A stretch of 48,443 nt of DNA from Snowella sp. (GTDB lineage Bacteria; Cyanobacteriota; Cyanobacteriia; Cyanobacteriales; Microcystaceae). The translations under genes were made by a program, and so were the position numbers. Positions 1-8,239 of the stretch are shown here, piece by piece (positions within the stretch are counted from its first letter, which is position 1; each line of letters begins with the position of its first letter). The notes under the pieces were generated by a model. It did not search any database. It was not told where the DNA came from and saw only the letters and a program-made list of their open reading frames with translations. The stretch spans positions 1 to 48,443 of the forward strand of contig QBMS01000016.1 in assembly GCA_003249095.1 (NCBI GenBank), read 5' to 3'.

Positions 1-1
1 C

Positions 2-676
2 CTCTATTCCCATCCCGCCCAACTAGAAGATAATCGCGATTGCGTTTTATGTATGACCTGTTTAAAAGCCTGTCCCCATCGTTCCGTCGAAGTGAATTTA
101 CGTCCTCCTGGTATTGAACTGTGGACGACCCATATCCCCCGTAGCTATGAAGTTGCACTCTTATTTTTGTTATTAAACAATATTTTTTTGCGTCGTTTAC
201 CAGAAATTAATTTTGAATGGGGATTACATCTCAACTTTGAGAAATTTACCTTACATTCCTTAGCTGCAATGCTTGCCTTGAGTGTCCCCATCCTAATCCC
301 TCTATTAGCCCAACAAATCATTAAACTTTTTTCCACAGGAAAACGGACAACTTTTCTAGAATTAGCCTACGGTTATTTGCCCCTCGTTTTAGCAGGTAAT
401 TTAGCCCATTACTTACGCTTAGGACTAGGAGAAGCGGGGACGATTATTCCCTTAACCTTGGCTACCTTTGGCCTATCTGCTCAAAATCTACCCGTTTTAA
501 TTGCCCATCCTGCTGTAGTTGCTTTTTTACAAGGTTCCGTTCTGATTTTAGGCGTTATTTGTTCGCTTATTCTGACTCAAAAAATTGCTCGTCAACCCTT
601 TACCCTTCTAATTCCTCAGCATTTAGCGAATCTTACCTTAGCTTCCTTAATGTGGATGGTGATTGTTGGTTATTAA
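2..676 (+). CDS. 4Fe-4S ferredoxin-type membrane protein, C-terminal part
   Basis: The reading frame is open from base 2 and enters from outside the window, so only the C-terminal part (about 224 residues) is seen. Near its left end it carries a classic [4Fe-4S] motif, C-VL-C-MT-C-LKA-CP, the last cluster of a ferredoxin-like domain. It is followed by about 190 residues with several hydrophobic segments (roughly LLFLLLNNIF, the SLAAMLALSVPILIPLLA stretch, a YGYLPLVLAGNLAHYL stretch and two near the C-terminus). The layout resembles polyferredoxin-type membrane electron carriers (NapH/CcoG/NosR-like). That places it in the membrane as an electron-transfer protein, but the substrate cannot be inferred from this half. 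An internal ATG at 53 lies inside the Cys motif and is not the true start. Confidence 0.75.
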   Translation, partial: LYSHPAQLEDNRDCVLCMTCLKACPHRSVEVNLRPPGIELWTTHIPRSYEVALLFLLLNNIFLRRLPEINFEWGLHLNFEKFTLHSLAAMLALSVPILIPLLAQQIIKLFSTGKRTTFLELAYGYLPLVLAGNLAHYLRLGLGEAGTIIPLTLATFGLSAQNLPVLIAHPAVVAFLQGSVLILGVICSLILTQKIARQPFTLLIPQHLANLTLASLMWMVIVGY

Positions 677-706
677 ATTCCAACGTCAAAAATTTAAGTC
701 AACAAT

Positions 707-1195
707 TCAAAACAATAGGTCTAGATCACGAGTGATTTTTCTCCGCATAATCAAACAATTTTTGACTTCATTTTCACGAATATAACTTAATTCATCGGTC
801 AAAGAATTCATTAACAATAAACCCCGATGGCTTTCCCGTTTGAGCGAATCTTCCGCGTTCATCCTGATTTCTAATTGGAGTTGTTCTTCTAAATTAAAAG
901 TTAACCCATAATCCCAAATTCGTATCTCTATTAGGTTTTCAAAAATGTCCACAAATACCTCAATCGGAGTTTCTCTTGGTAAATTTAGATGGGCATATTT
1001 AACCGCATTCGTAAATCCTTCAATGAGGATAATTTGCATCGGTAGAAAAATCCCCTGACTCAGTAGCTCTCCGCAATTATATTCAAACCAAGGAATAATT
1101 TTTTGGAGACCAGCTAAATCAGACTCCATCGATAGAGAAAATTCTCTTAGAAGTTTTCCTTTTGATTGCTCAAGATTATGTTTAGGAAGCACCAT
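707..1195 (-). CDS. Anti-sigma-factor-type serine kinase (HATPase, RsbW/SpoIIAB-like)
   Basis: This 162-residue protein has the GHKL ATPase fold of partner-switching anti-sigma kinases. The N box is seen in EGFTNAVKYAH, the ATP-lid Asp/Gly in IWDYG, and the G2-like stretch in HRGLLLM. Proteins of this family phosphorylate a Ser on a STAS-domain antagonist and bind a target protein or sigma factor. Its start ATG overlaps the end of the upstream STAS-sugar transferase gene by 14 bp, which implies translational coupling. The most direct inference is that its substrate is that STAS domain. It is cytoplasmic, with no membrane segment. Confidence in the family is high; the physiological target is inferred. 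Confidence 0.85.
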   Translation of the reverse strand: MVLPKHNLEQSKGKLLREFSLSMESDLAGLQKIIPWFEYNCGELLSQGIFLPMQIILIEGFTNAVKYAHLNLPRETPIEVFVDIFENLIEIRIWDYGLTFNLEEQLQLEIRMNAEDSLKRESHRGLLLMNSLTDELSYIRENEVKNCLIMRRKITRDLDLLF

Positions 1196-2201
1196 TATTT
1201 TTTGTGAAAATAATCAAAATTGTTTTCCAAATTAGTTGAAGATCATACCAATGACTCCAATTACTCTGATAACGTAAATCTAGCTTGATGACATCTTCAA
1301 AGCTTTTTACACTCGAACGTCCATTCACTTGCCATTCCCCTGTCATCCCAGGCTTAACATCCAGACGTTGCCAAGCAGGAACTTCATAATTTTCCACTTC
1401 ATCGGGGGTGGGAGGACGGGTTCCGACTAAACTCATTTCTCCCTTTAAGACATTCCAAAATTGAGGCAATTCATCTAAACTCGTGCGACGCAAAAATTTA
1501 CCGACTTTCGTAATACGAGGATCATTTTTATTTTTAAAAAAAGCCCCTTCTGCTTCGTTTACGACTTGATTTTTTAAGGCTTCTGCGTTGGTACACATGG
1601 AACGAAATTTAATCATTTTAAATCGTTTACCTAGCCAGCCACAGCGAGTTTGTCGGAAGAAAATCGGCCCAGGATCATCTAATTGAATCGCGATCGCAAT
1701 GGGAATAAATAAAAGTCCTGTGATCCCTAACCCCACTAAACTGCCGATAATATCTAAAAATCGTTTGAAGTAGGAGCGGATAGAGGGATGGGTCTGGGGT
1801 GGTGGTTCAGAGGAAGATGATCGAGATTTATACCTAATATTGGAATTATTGGAATCTGGGACAGAGCGAGTTTCCTTTAAATCGGAAACAATCGTAAAAA
1901 TCTGGTCTAATCCCGTCATCGTCAATACGGACATGATAGTAGGATTGATTTTTAAAAGAATAAAGCTAATCTTTCTGGATTGAGTGACTTTAAAAACATA
2001 AACCAATGAACCAATTCCACTACTGTCAATAAATTGAGTTTGATTAAAGTCCAGGATGATTTCTTTTAAATCAATATTTTCAGCCAGGATTTTGTCAGCA
2101 ATTTCCTTAAATCTAACGGCTTCTAAAACAGATAACCGCTTAGGAATAAAAATGGTCGAGGAACAATTAATCAATTCGATAGGGAAATCTAAGTTTGACA
2201 T
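1182..2201 (-). CDS. STAS domain fused to a polyprenyl-phosphate sugar transferase
   Basis: This 339-residue protein is a fusion. Residues 1-115 form a STAS (anti-sigma antagonist) domain containing the FIDSSGIGS motif, whose Ser60 or Ser61 is the expected phosphorylation site. A Ser/Pro-rich linker (about 120-140) leads to a bacterial sugar transferase (about 145-339) with one N-terminal membrane helix and the family blocks KFRSM, DPRITKVGKFLRRTSLDELP, GEMSLVGTRPP and KPGMTGEWQVNGRS. The transferase (WcaJ/PglC superfamily) loads the first sugar phosphate onto undecaprenyl phosphate in exopolysaccharide synthesis at the inner membrane. The downstream gene is a HATPase kinase overlapping by 14 bp, so the enzyme itself may be the output of a partner switch. 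The domain calls are firm; the regulation is inferred. Confidence 0.9.
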   Translation of the reverse strand: MSNLDFPIELINCSSTIFIPKRLSVLEAVRFKEIADKILAENIDLKEIILDFNQTQFIDSSGIGSLVYVFKVTQSRKISFILLKINPTIMSVLTMTGLDQIFTIVSDLKETRSVPDSNNSNIRYKSRSSSSEPPPQTHPSIRSYFKRFLDIIGSLVGLGITGLLFIPIAIAIQLDDPGPIFFRQTRCGWLGKRFKMIKFRSMCTNAEALKNQVVNEAEGAFFKNKNDPRITKVGKFLRRTSLDELPQFWNVLKGEMSLVGTRPPTPDEVENYEVPAWQRLDVKPGMTGEWQVNGRSSVKSFEDVIKLDLRYQSNWSHWYDLQLIWKTILIIFTKNNGAS

Positions 2202-2371
2202 TTCAATTATTTTTATTCATAACAGTCCTAGACAAGGTCGTAATTCAAAAATATTATTAAGCGGGTCATTATCGCGCTATGCAGTCCGATCAGGTATGGG
2301 CAAGGCGTTAAAGTTTCCTGTTAATCAAGCTTTGACCCTACTTCACTGGGGTGAATATCGCTATCATGATT

Positions 2372-3007
2372 TTATGAGATGGTCTGTTTGGTTTTAGCTT
2401 TCGCTTTCGCCGCACTTTGTCTGAGGGCCTGTAATCGAGACTCGTAATATTTACGTTGACGACGGTTTGGCGTTTGTTCAATTAAGGACTTAAAGGCACT
2501 CCCCAGACTTTTGTAGGCATTGGGTAAGGTATAACCAAAACGGGTGGCTAGAGCGATCGCCTTTTCGTCGGCTTCAATAGCTTCCTTGAGTTTTTTATCA
2601 CCATTATTTTTTTGCCAGAGGCGATACCCAGAAATCCCACAGAGAGAGAGGGCGAGTAAAAGTAAGAGACCATCTTGAACCCAGAGTTCTCCCACTGCTC
2701 CCCCTAAACCGATCGCCAAAGCGGCCATTTCCCAACCTTCACGGGGAATGGTGTCATTTTGTATACGGGCAACTTCATGCCAAAACAAGAGATTGCGCTG
2801 ATCAATCGCCAAATTTTCCCACTTCGTCAGGTCAATCTGAATTTCAATTTCATCTCTACCCAATTCTTCAGAACGGAGGAGGGGCGGGTTAATCTCCGTT
2901 GTTCCTTCCACCATTACCCAACTTTGCAATTCTGGTGGTAATAAACTTTTGAGTCGCCGCAATTCACTCATTTCGGCTCTAGCGGTGGCGGAGGTATAGG
3001 AAGTCAT
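2372..3007 (-). CDS. DUF3318 family protein
   Basis: This 211-residue protein is of a type conserved in cyanobacteria. It starts with a soluble region (SELRRLKSLLPPELQSWV) and has a middle part, NLLFWHEVARIQ, in which His-Glu falls in a hydrophobic helix. Two hydrophobic segments follow around residues 95-130 (AALAIGLGGAVGEL and GLLLLLALSLCGISGY). A basic, helical C-terminus ends in a Lys/Ala run. It is probably an integral membrane protein with cytoplasmic ends. No enzymatic function is known for the family and none is visible here. It lies alone between the sugar transferase and the LCP gene, all transcribed leftward, with gaps of about 170 bp on each side. Confidence 0.75.
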   Translation of the reverse strand: MTSYTSATARAEMSELRRLKSLLPPELQSWVMVEGTTEINPPLLRSEELGRDEIEIQIDLTKWENLAIDQRNLLFWHEVARIQNDTIPREGWEMAALAIGLGGAVGELWVQDGLLLLLALSLCGISGYRLWQKNNGDKKLKEAIEADEKAIALATRFGYTLPNAYKSLGSAFKSLIEQTPNRRQRKYYESRLQALRQSAAKAKAKTKQTIS

Positions 3008-3182
3008 AGTTATTTTAAATAATTTAGATCACAATAGAAGATTCTTAAATCAATTTTAGCTTGAAGAGTCTCTTAGTAGCAGAGTGTGAATTACCCATCA
3101 ATCATAGCGGTAAATTTATAAAATCGAGCTATCAAATCAATTTTCATAAAAGTCCTCATTCCCAATGGGAAGATTCCATCCC

Positions 3183-4607
3183 TTACTCTTGAAACATCGC
3201 TGTTTTTTGCCAATCTTTACCGAGTTGAATCGTGACATCGGACACAAGATAGCCCGTACTCTCGACCAATATTTCCCCAAAACCTAAATTAGCTCGAACA
3301 TTGGCCGCGCCCAAGGCATCCCCATTCTGGGCAACAATACGGGTTGATTGGAGGGGTTCACGCCAGTTACTCGCCACTAAAACCCTGCCGTAGCCCAATC
3401 TATTCAAATGACGAACTAAAGCTTGGACGGCTTCGGGATTATCGCATCCATCCTGAATAGCGATGCGGATTTTCATGGGATCGGGGGATGTTGATTCAGA
3501 TTGCAATTCTTCTCCGTCTAAGCTGCTGGATTCTGTGGCATGACCGAAATATTGGGACATTAGGGTTTGGATTTTTCTTTGGTTCGGCAACCAATAGCTA
3601 ACTTCTCGCCTACCGTTACTACTGAAATCCCCAGGCAACATTAACATCTGTACATCGTTGCGCTTGGTCTGGGCCGCTAATCCCGCGATCGCAAATAACT
3701 CCTCAGTCGTCAAGTTTGTATCTATATAGGCCTGTACAATCGAGAGAATGTCAGGAATTTTGAGTAAGGTTTGAGGTTTTAAGGCTTGTTCAACCAAAGC
3801 CCTGGTGAGCATCTGTTGGCGTTGTATCCGTCCAATATCCCCTAAACTATCCTTTCTAAAACGGAGTAATTGCAGGGTTTTATTTCCGTCGAGATGTTGT
3901 TGGCCTTCCTTCAGATTGATGTAAAGATGTTGGCTATCATCTTGGTATTTCATGTCTTTGGGGACATAAACGGTCACGCCGCCCAGGGCATCCACTAATT
4001 TTTCAACAGCTTGGACATTAACTCGAATATAGCGATCAATGGGAACATCCCCCAATAAATGACTGGTGCTTTCTGCGGCCAAAGACGGCCCACCCAGGGC
4101 ATTGGCTTCGTTAATTTTTCTCAGACCGTGATCTCTGATTTCGGCTTGGGTATCGCGGGGAATGGATAAAACCGAAAGTTTATTTTGGATCGGGTCGAGG
4201 CGGACTAACATCATGGTGTCGCTGAGTCCGCTGACCGAATTGACGAGGGAAAAATAACGTTCATTTTCCTTGGGTTTACTTTGAACATCGGACGTTAAAA
4301 CTTTTGTGCCTAAAACCAGAATATTGACGGGGCGACTCAGTTGGGGAATATTGAGGTTTTTATAGGAAATCGTTTCTTCTTTACCAAAAACAGCCGCTTG
4401 GGCAGGGGTAAGCTTGGCTTGTCTAAGGGGAACAGAGGCCAGGGAAAAGGCTAGTAACGCGCCTCCTACGGCCGAAATACCCGCGATCGCAGTGAGAGCC
4501 AAACTAATCCAGAGCCACCTTGCCCGATGCCCTTTTTTGTTTTTTCGGGGGTTTTTCCTGGCAGAGGGTCTAGAGGAAGTACGGACGGATTTTTTGTTGA
4601 CGGTCAC
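3183..4607 (-). CDS. LytR-CpsA-Psr (LCP) family cell-envelope ligase
   Basis: This 474-residue protein has a basic Ser/Lys/Arg-rich N-terminus, one signal-anchor helix (about residues 29-57) and an LCP catalytic domain (about 90-260) with VNILVLG, SDTMMLVRLDP, SIPRDT and a KINEANALGG block. A LytR_C domain (about 375-470) begins at KIRIAIQDG. LCP enzymes transfer glycopolymers from undecaprenyl-pyrophosphate to peptidoglycan or related acceptors on the outer face of the plasma membrane. The conserved Arg and Asp residues that hold the lipid pyrophosphate are present in SIPRDT and LRFRKDSLGDIGRIQRQQ. The frame begins at a GTG with GAGG upstream. The gene lies near the sugar transferase, in keeping with a surface-polysaccharide role. 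Confidence 0.88.
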   Translation of the reverse strand: MTVNKKSVRTSSRPSARKNPRKNKKGHRARWLWISLALTAIAGISAVGGALLAFSLASVPLRQAKLTPAQAAVFGKEETISYKNLNIPQLSRPVNILVLGTKVLTSDVQSKPKENERYFSLVNSVSGLSDTMMLVRLDPIQNKLSVLSIPRDTQAEIRDHGLRKINEANALGGPSLAAESTSHLLGDVPIDRYIRVNVQAVEKLVDALGGVTVYVPKDMKYQDDSQHLYINLKEGQQHLDGNKTLQLLRFRKDSLGDIGRIQRQQMLTRALVEQALKPQTLLKIPDILSIVQAYIDTNLTTEELFAIAGLAAQTKRNDVQMLMLPGDFSSNGRREVSYWLPNQRKIQTLMSQYFGHATESSSLDGEELQSESTSPDPMKIRIAIQDGCDNPEAVQALVRHLNRLGYGRVLVASNWREPLQSTRIVAQNGDALGAANVRANLGFGEILVESTGYLVSDVTIQLGKDWQKTAMFQE

Positions 4608-4703
4608 AGAGGCCTCGCGAAAGAGAGAAGGAGAATCAACCGTTAAACTCTTAATTAACTAACATACACCAGGATTCCCCACTTGATTCAAGGTTCTAGA
4701 CAC

Positions 4704-4740
4704 CGCGATCGCGCAGTGTTGCTAGGCGATCGCGTTTTTT
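4704..4740 (+). terminator. Hairpin built from two HIP1 sites followed by T6
   Basis: CGCGATCGC at 4704-4712 pairs with GCGATCGCG at 4726-4734, and TTTTTT follows directly. The stem consists of two copies of the HIP1 octamer. It has the form of a rho-independent terminator on the plus strand, although no plus-strand gene ends just upstream; it would block read-through into apcF. Confidence 0.45.
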
Positions 4741-4902
4741 CCCTTAGCCCCCAAAACAACAGAGAAAGAATACCTATAGATTTGTGTCGTATAGATTGAG
4801 GGGACTTGACTTGTGTTCACTCGGAAATGATGATATTAGATAAACTAAAAAATTCGGCTTCTGGGTAAGCCACACCCAAACTGCTGTTAGGAGAACAATT
4901 TA

Positions 4903-5412
4903 ATGAGAGACGCGGTTACGACCTTAATTAAAAACTATGATGTTACTGGCCGATATCTAGACCGAAACGCGATGGACGAACTCAAAGCTTACTTTGACTC
5001 TGGTTCAGCCCGCATCGCCGCCGCCAGTCTGATTAATACCAGTTCATCCGATATTGTCAAAAAAGCAGCCGCTTTATTATTTGAAGAAGTTCCCGAACTC
5101 ATTCGTCCTAGTGGGAATGCCTATACAACCCGTCGTTTTTCGGCGTGTTTACGAGACATGGACTATTATCTCCGTTATGCTACCTATGCGTTGGTTGCAG
5201 GGGATAACAATGTTTTAGATGAAAGAGTTTTATACGGATTACGAGAAACCTATAACTCTTTAGGTGTTCCCATTGGCCCGACAGTACGGGGTATCCAAAT
5301 TATGAAAGATATTATCAAAGAAATGGCCAATGAAGCGGGTTTAAGCAATACGGCTTTTATTGACGCGCCCTTTGACCACATGACTCGTGAAGTCAGTGAA
5401 ATTTCAGTTTAA
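4903..5412 (+). CDS. apcF: Allophycocyanin subunit beta-18
   Basis: This 169-residue phycobiliprotein has the length and sequence of ApcF, the minor beta-type allophycocyanin of the phycobilisome core. The chromophore-binding Cys lies in RRFSACLRDMDYYLRY, where phycocyanobilin is attached at Cys82-type position. The N-terminus MRDAVTTLIKNYDVTGRYLD is typical of ApcF and differs from ApcB (MQDAITAVINSSDVQGKYLD-like). ApcF pairs with ApcE as a terminal emitter that passes energy to photosystem II. A strong Shine-Dalgarno (TTAGGAGA) precedes the ATG. It is monocistronic here, closed by two hairpin terminators. Confidence 0.95.
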   Translation: MRDAVTTLIKNYDVTGRYLDRNAMDELKAYFDSGSARIAAASLINTSSSDIVKKAAALLFEEVPELIRPSGNAYTTRRFSACLRDMDYYLRYATYALVAGDNNVLDERVLYGLRETYNSLGVPIGPTVRGIQIMKDIIKEMANEAGLSNTAFIDAPFDHMTREVSEISV

Positions 5413-5446
5413 CAACAAAAATTCAGTTCAGATAATTGAAGTTAAG

Positions 5447-5485
5447 GAGAGATTTGGCAATATTTTGTTGAATCTCTCTTTTTTT
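5447..5485 (+). terminator. Rho-independent terminator of apcF
   Basis: GAGAGATT (5447-5454) pairs perfectly with AATCTCTC (5471-5478), followed by a T run to 5485. It lies 35 bases after the apcF stop. Confidence 0.85.
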
Positions 5486-5519
5486 CATTTTTAATTTATG
5501 GACGCACTAACTTTAACTT

Positions 5520-5539
5520 GGGGCTTCGGCTCCTTTTTT
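5520..5539 (+). terminator. Second terminator with TTCG tetraloop
   Basis: GGGGC-TTCG-GCTCC (one G-U pair) followed by TTTTTT. This back-up hairpin insulates the DUF4062 island from apcF; it closely resembles the groEL terminator at 15169. Confidence 0.75.
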
Positions 5540-5628
5540 GTTGACTTACTGCTTTTCGATTAGGCAAACGTATGTAAATTATTGTGCTAAATTAAATATG
5601 TCATAAAATATCCCATTTTATCTTATTT

Positions 5629-7257
5629 ATGCCGATAGAATCTAAAGTTTACCGTATTTTTATTGCCAGTCCTAGTGATATTAGGGACGAAAGGGAGATT
5701 GTTCGTAAACAGATTGCTCGTTGGAACTCACTTCATGCTATTAGCTATCAAATGTTTTTACATCCTGTGGACGGGGAAGATTCAGCACCGAGTCTTGATG
5801 AGCGTGGACAGGCGATTATTAACAAATTAGTTGATGATTGCGATTTTCTTATTGGTATTTTCTGGACTCGATTGGGAACTCGAACTCCCGAAGCAGAATC
5901 GGGAACGGCTGAAGAAATTGACAGGGCGCGTAGCAAGGGAAAACGCTGCATGGTGTATTTTTGTGAGAAGTCTCAATCTCAAATCGATCAAATTGAATAT
6001 GAAAGACTTCAGAAGTATAAAGAAGAATTACAGCCAAATGGATTAATTAATAATTATGAAACTCTAGAAGATTTTAATGATAAAGTTTTTGGTCATATAA
6101 CTTCTACTGTTCTTGAAATTTTTAACGAAAATAATCAGCGACTTGCTATCGAAAATCGAGCGAAAGAAACGGAAGATGCTATCGGTTTAAACATAACAGG
6201 AAGTGGAGGAGATGTCAATATTAAAAATCTCTTGATCAATCCATCTTCTTCTAGTACCAATCTCTCATTTAATACTTTATTAGAAGCCAAATTTTCTGTG
6301 AGAGCATTATTGGAATCACGCTTTGGCATTCAGGATATGGAGGACATTAAAGATCAAGAAATTGCTAAAATCCAATCAACTTTAAGCTCTCCTCAAATGG
6401 CAGAATTGTTTAATCAAAGAACAACAGTTGAAACTATTTCTACGATCACAACGATCATGGAAAAAGCAACAACTTCCTCAATATATGCCTTAGCAATGAT
6501 TGGACGCTATGCTGATGATGGTTCTCCTGATTGGTTAGATATTGTAGGAGACTGGATTGAAAGACTTAGCACGGAAACTCCGATGACTGACTTGCGTATG
6601 CGTTGGGCTAGTCCACTTAAACGTTATCCTGCACTTTTATTACTTTACTCGCTTGGCATTTCATCTGTACGCGCTGGAAAAATAAACTTTTTAAAAGAAG
6701 TTTTTTCTCGAAAAGCTTTTTCAAGTGAATATGACTTCTTTTTATCACAGTTACTTAATCCCATATCTATTTTTAGCCATAACATAGGCAAAATAATAGA
6801 ACCTGGATTCGAGAGGCTTTATACTCCAGTAAGCGAACATCTAGCCTCTGTAGCGAAAAACTTACTTTATTTAAGTGAAGAAGAAGACTATTATTTGCAA
6901 TGGTTTGATTTTTTTGAATTGTTATTTTCATTAAAAATGACTCAACAAATCTCAAAGACTTATTTTGGCTCTTTTTCGTGGAGGTTAGAAAATGACAGTC
7001 GCACACAAAGATTTATTTTTAAACGAATTCAAGATATAGCCATTAGTCATGGAAAAGATGGAGAAAGATTGTTAGATTTTTTTGATGGAGAAATAGAATT
7101 CAATAAGACGGCTACTCAATTTGATCAAAATGCTGCTAAACATTTCAGAGATCATCTTTGGGGAAGTCATCCATACTACATTAGCCAACTAATTAAACTT
7201 TCCCAAGAAGGAACTAGAGTATCTAATTATTCTGATTTACAAAAGTCATGCAAATAA
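5629..7257 (+). CDS. DUF4062 (TIR-like) domain protein, candidate signal-producing immune sensor
   Basis: This 542-residue protein starts with a DUF4062-type domain (residues about 6-170): YRIFIASPSDIRDEREIVRK, then DDCDFLIGIFWTRLGTRTP, then ESGTAEEIDRARSKGKRCMVYF. DUF4062 is, from memory, placed in the same superfamily as TIR domains. Glu95/Glu96 in SGTAEEI sits where TIR NADases keep their catalytic Glu (S-x-W-C-x-x-E-L), so NAD-derived signalling is plausible but unproven. A Gly/Ser/Asn linker (about 188-212) leads to a roughly 330-residue helical C-terminal region with no recognised domain, which may sense the trigger. The start ATG at 5629 precedes the conserved strand by the usual few residues. 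A TM-macro gene follows 45 bp downstream. Base use is AT-richer than the flanking apcF and protease genes, suggesting transfer. Confidence 0.8.
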   Translation: MPIESKVYRIFIASPSDIRDEREIVRKQIARWNSLHAISYQMFLHPVDGEDSAPSLDERGQAIINKLVDDCDFLIGIFWTRLGTRTPEAESGTAEEIDRARSKGKRCMVYFCEKSQSQIDQIEYERLQKYKEELQPNGLINNYETLEDFNDKVFGHITSTVLEIFNENNQRLAIENRAKETEDAIGLNITGSGGDVNIKNLLINPSSSSTNLSFNTLLEAKFSVRALLESRFGIQDMEDIKDQEIAKIQSTLSSPQMAELFNQRTTVETISTITTIMEKATTSSIYALAMIGRYADDGSPDWLDIVGDWIERLSTETPMTDLRMRWASPLKRYPALLLLYSLGISSVRAGKINFLKEVFSRKAFSSEYDFFLSQLLNPISIFSHNIGKIIEPGFERLYTPVSEHLASVAKNLLYLSEEEDYYLQWFDFFELLFSLKMTQQISKTYFGSFSWRLENDSRTQRFIFKRIQDIAISHGKDGERLLDFFDGEIEFNKTATQFDQNAAKHFRDHLWGSHPYYISQLIKLSQEGTRVSNYSDLQKSCK

Positions 7258-7302
7258 GTTTAATTTGTAATTTTACTTATAAAATCATCATAAATCTATC
7301 TT

Positions 7303-8181
7303 ATGAATAAAATTTTTGAAAAAGCCAAGATTTTCATCATTCTTTTTAAAAAGGTCGGTTATAAAAGATTACTGACTTCTTTTTCGAGTATCTTTGGGGG
7401 ATTTTGGTTATTTCTGGAACCTGCCAGTTTTTTCTTTCCTGAAAAACTTAAATTTGGATTATCTGGTTACTTATTTCTTGCAGGTATATCTTTTATTATT
7501 GCCCTCGCTAAAAATCGACCAAGAAGATGTTTTTCCAGTCGTTTATCATCACCTGATGTAGAAATCGAAGTTAAAATTGGTGATTTGTTTGATGAGAAAT
7601 CACATTTAGTTATTGGATTTAATGATGTTTTTGATACAGAAATTGGAGAGATTATCAAACATTCAAGTATTCAAGGCCAGTTTCTAAGCAAAATTTATCA
7701 AAATGATTGTAATAAACTTGATTATGAAATCAATCAAGAACTTAAAATTGAAACCTATGATAATCAGCGTAAATATGAATCCAATAAAACTCAAGGCAAA
7801 ACCTGGCGTTATCCAATCGGAACAACTATTACACTTGGTTCTGAGAAAAGACGATACTTTTTAGTAGCCTATGGATATATGTCTAATAATTTAGTAATTC
7901 AGTCTAAGCCAAGTGATATATTGGAATCATTAAATAAGCTTTGGAATGAAGTACGAAATAAATGTCACGGCTACCCTGTAGCGATTCCTTTGATTGGAAC
8001 TGATATTTCCCGTAGTGGTCTGTCTCGAATGCAATCCATAAAACTAATTATTACATCGTTTATTTTGGCATCAAAGAAAGAATACATTACAAAGAAACTA
8101 ATAGTGACAATTTATCCAGAAGATTTAGAATCTATTGATTTCTATTTAATAGAAGAGTTTTTATCCTCAGTTTGTTTTTAA
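7303..8181 (+). CDS. Two-TM macro-domain (DUF6430-like) protein, ThsA-type membrane effector candidate
   Basis: This 292-residue protein has two hydrophobic helices near the N-terminus (about residues 22-46 and 50-69) and then a cytosolic DUF6430/macro-like domain (about 85-285). Motifs are VIGFNDVFDT, SSIQGQF and AIPLIGTDISRSGLS, the last corresponding to the ligand-binding P-x-x-G-x-G loop of macro domains. TM-macro proteins with SIQGQF are known as ThsA effectors of type II Thoeris, where a TIR enzyme makes an ADP-ribose-derived signal that the macro domain binds, leading to membrane damage. The gene lies 45 bp behind the TIR-like DUF4062 gene on the same strand, matching that logic. It is very AT-rich. 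The domain call is fairly secure; the immune role is inferred. Confidence 0.8.
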   Translation: MNKIFEKAKIFIILFKKVGYKRLLTSFSSIFGGFWLFLEPASFFFPEKLKFGLSGYLFLAGISFIIALAKNRPRRCFSSRLSSPDVEIEVKIGDLFDEKSHLVIGFNDVFDTEIGEIIKHSSIQGQFLSKIYQNDCNKLDYEINQELKIETYDNQRKYESNKTQGKTWRYPIGTTITLGSEKRRYFLVAYGYMSNNLVIQSKPSDILESLNKLWNEVRNKCHGYPVAIPLIGTDISRSGLSRMQSIKLIITSFILASKKEYITKKLIVTIYPEDLESIDFYLIEEFLSSVCF

Positions 8182-8239
8182 AAATATTCTTGGGTGGTAG
8201 CCGATTTAGCTATCTACTCAAAAACAAAAAATGCGATCG

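Noticed and set aside
2056-2397. Rightward 113-codon frame
   Set aside because: It lies over the start of the STAS-sugar transferase gene and the end of DUF3318 on the other strand; no family features.
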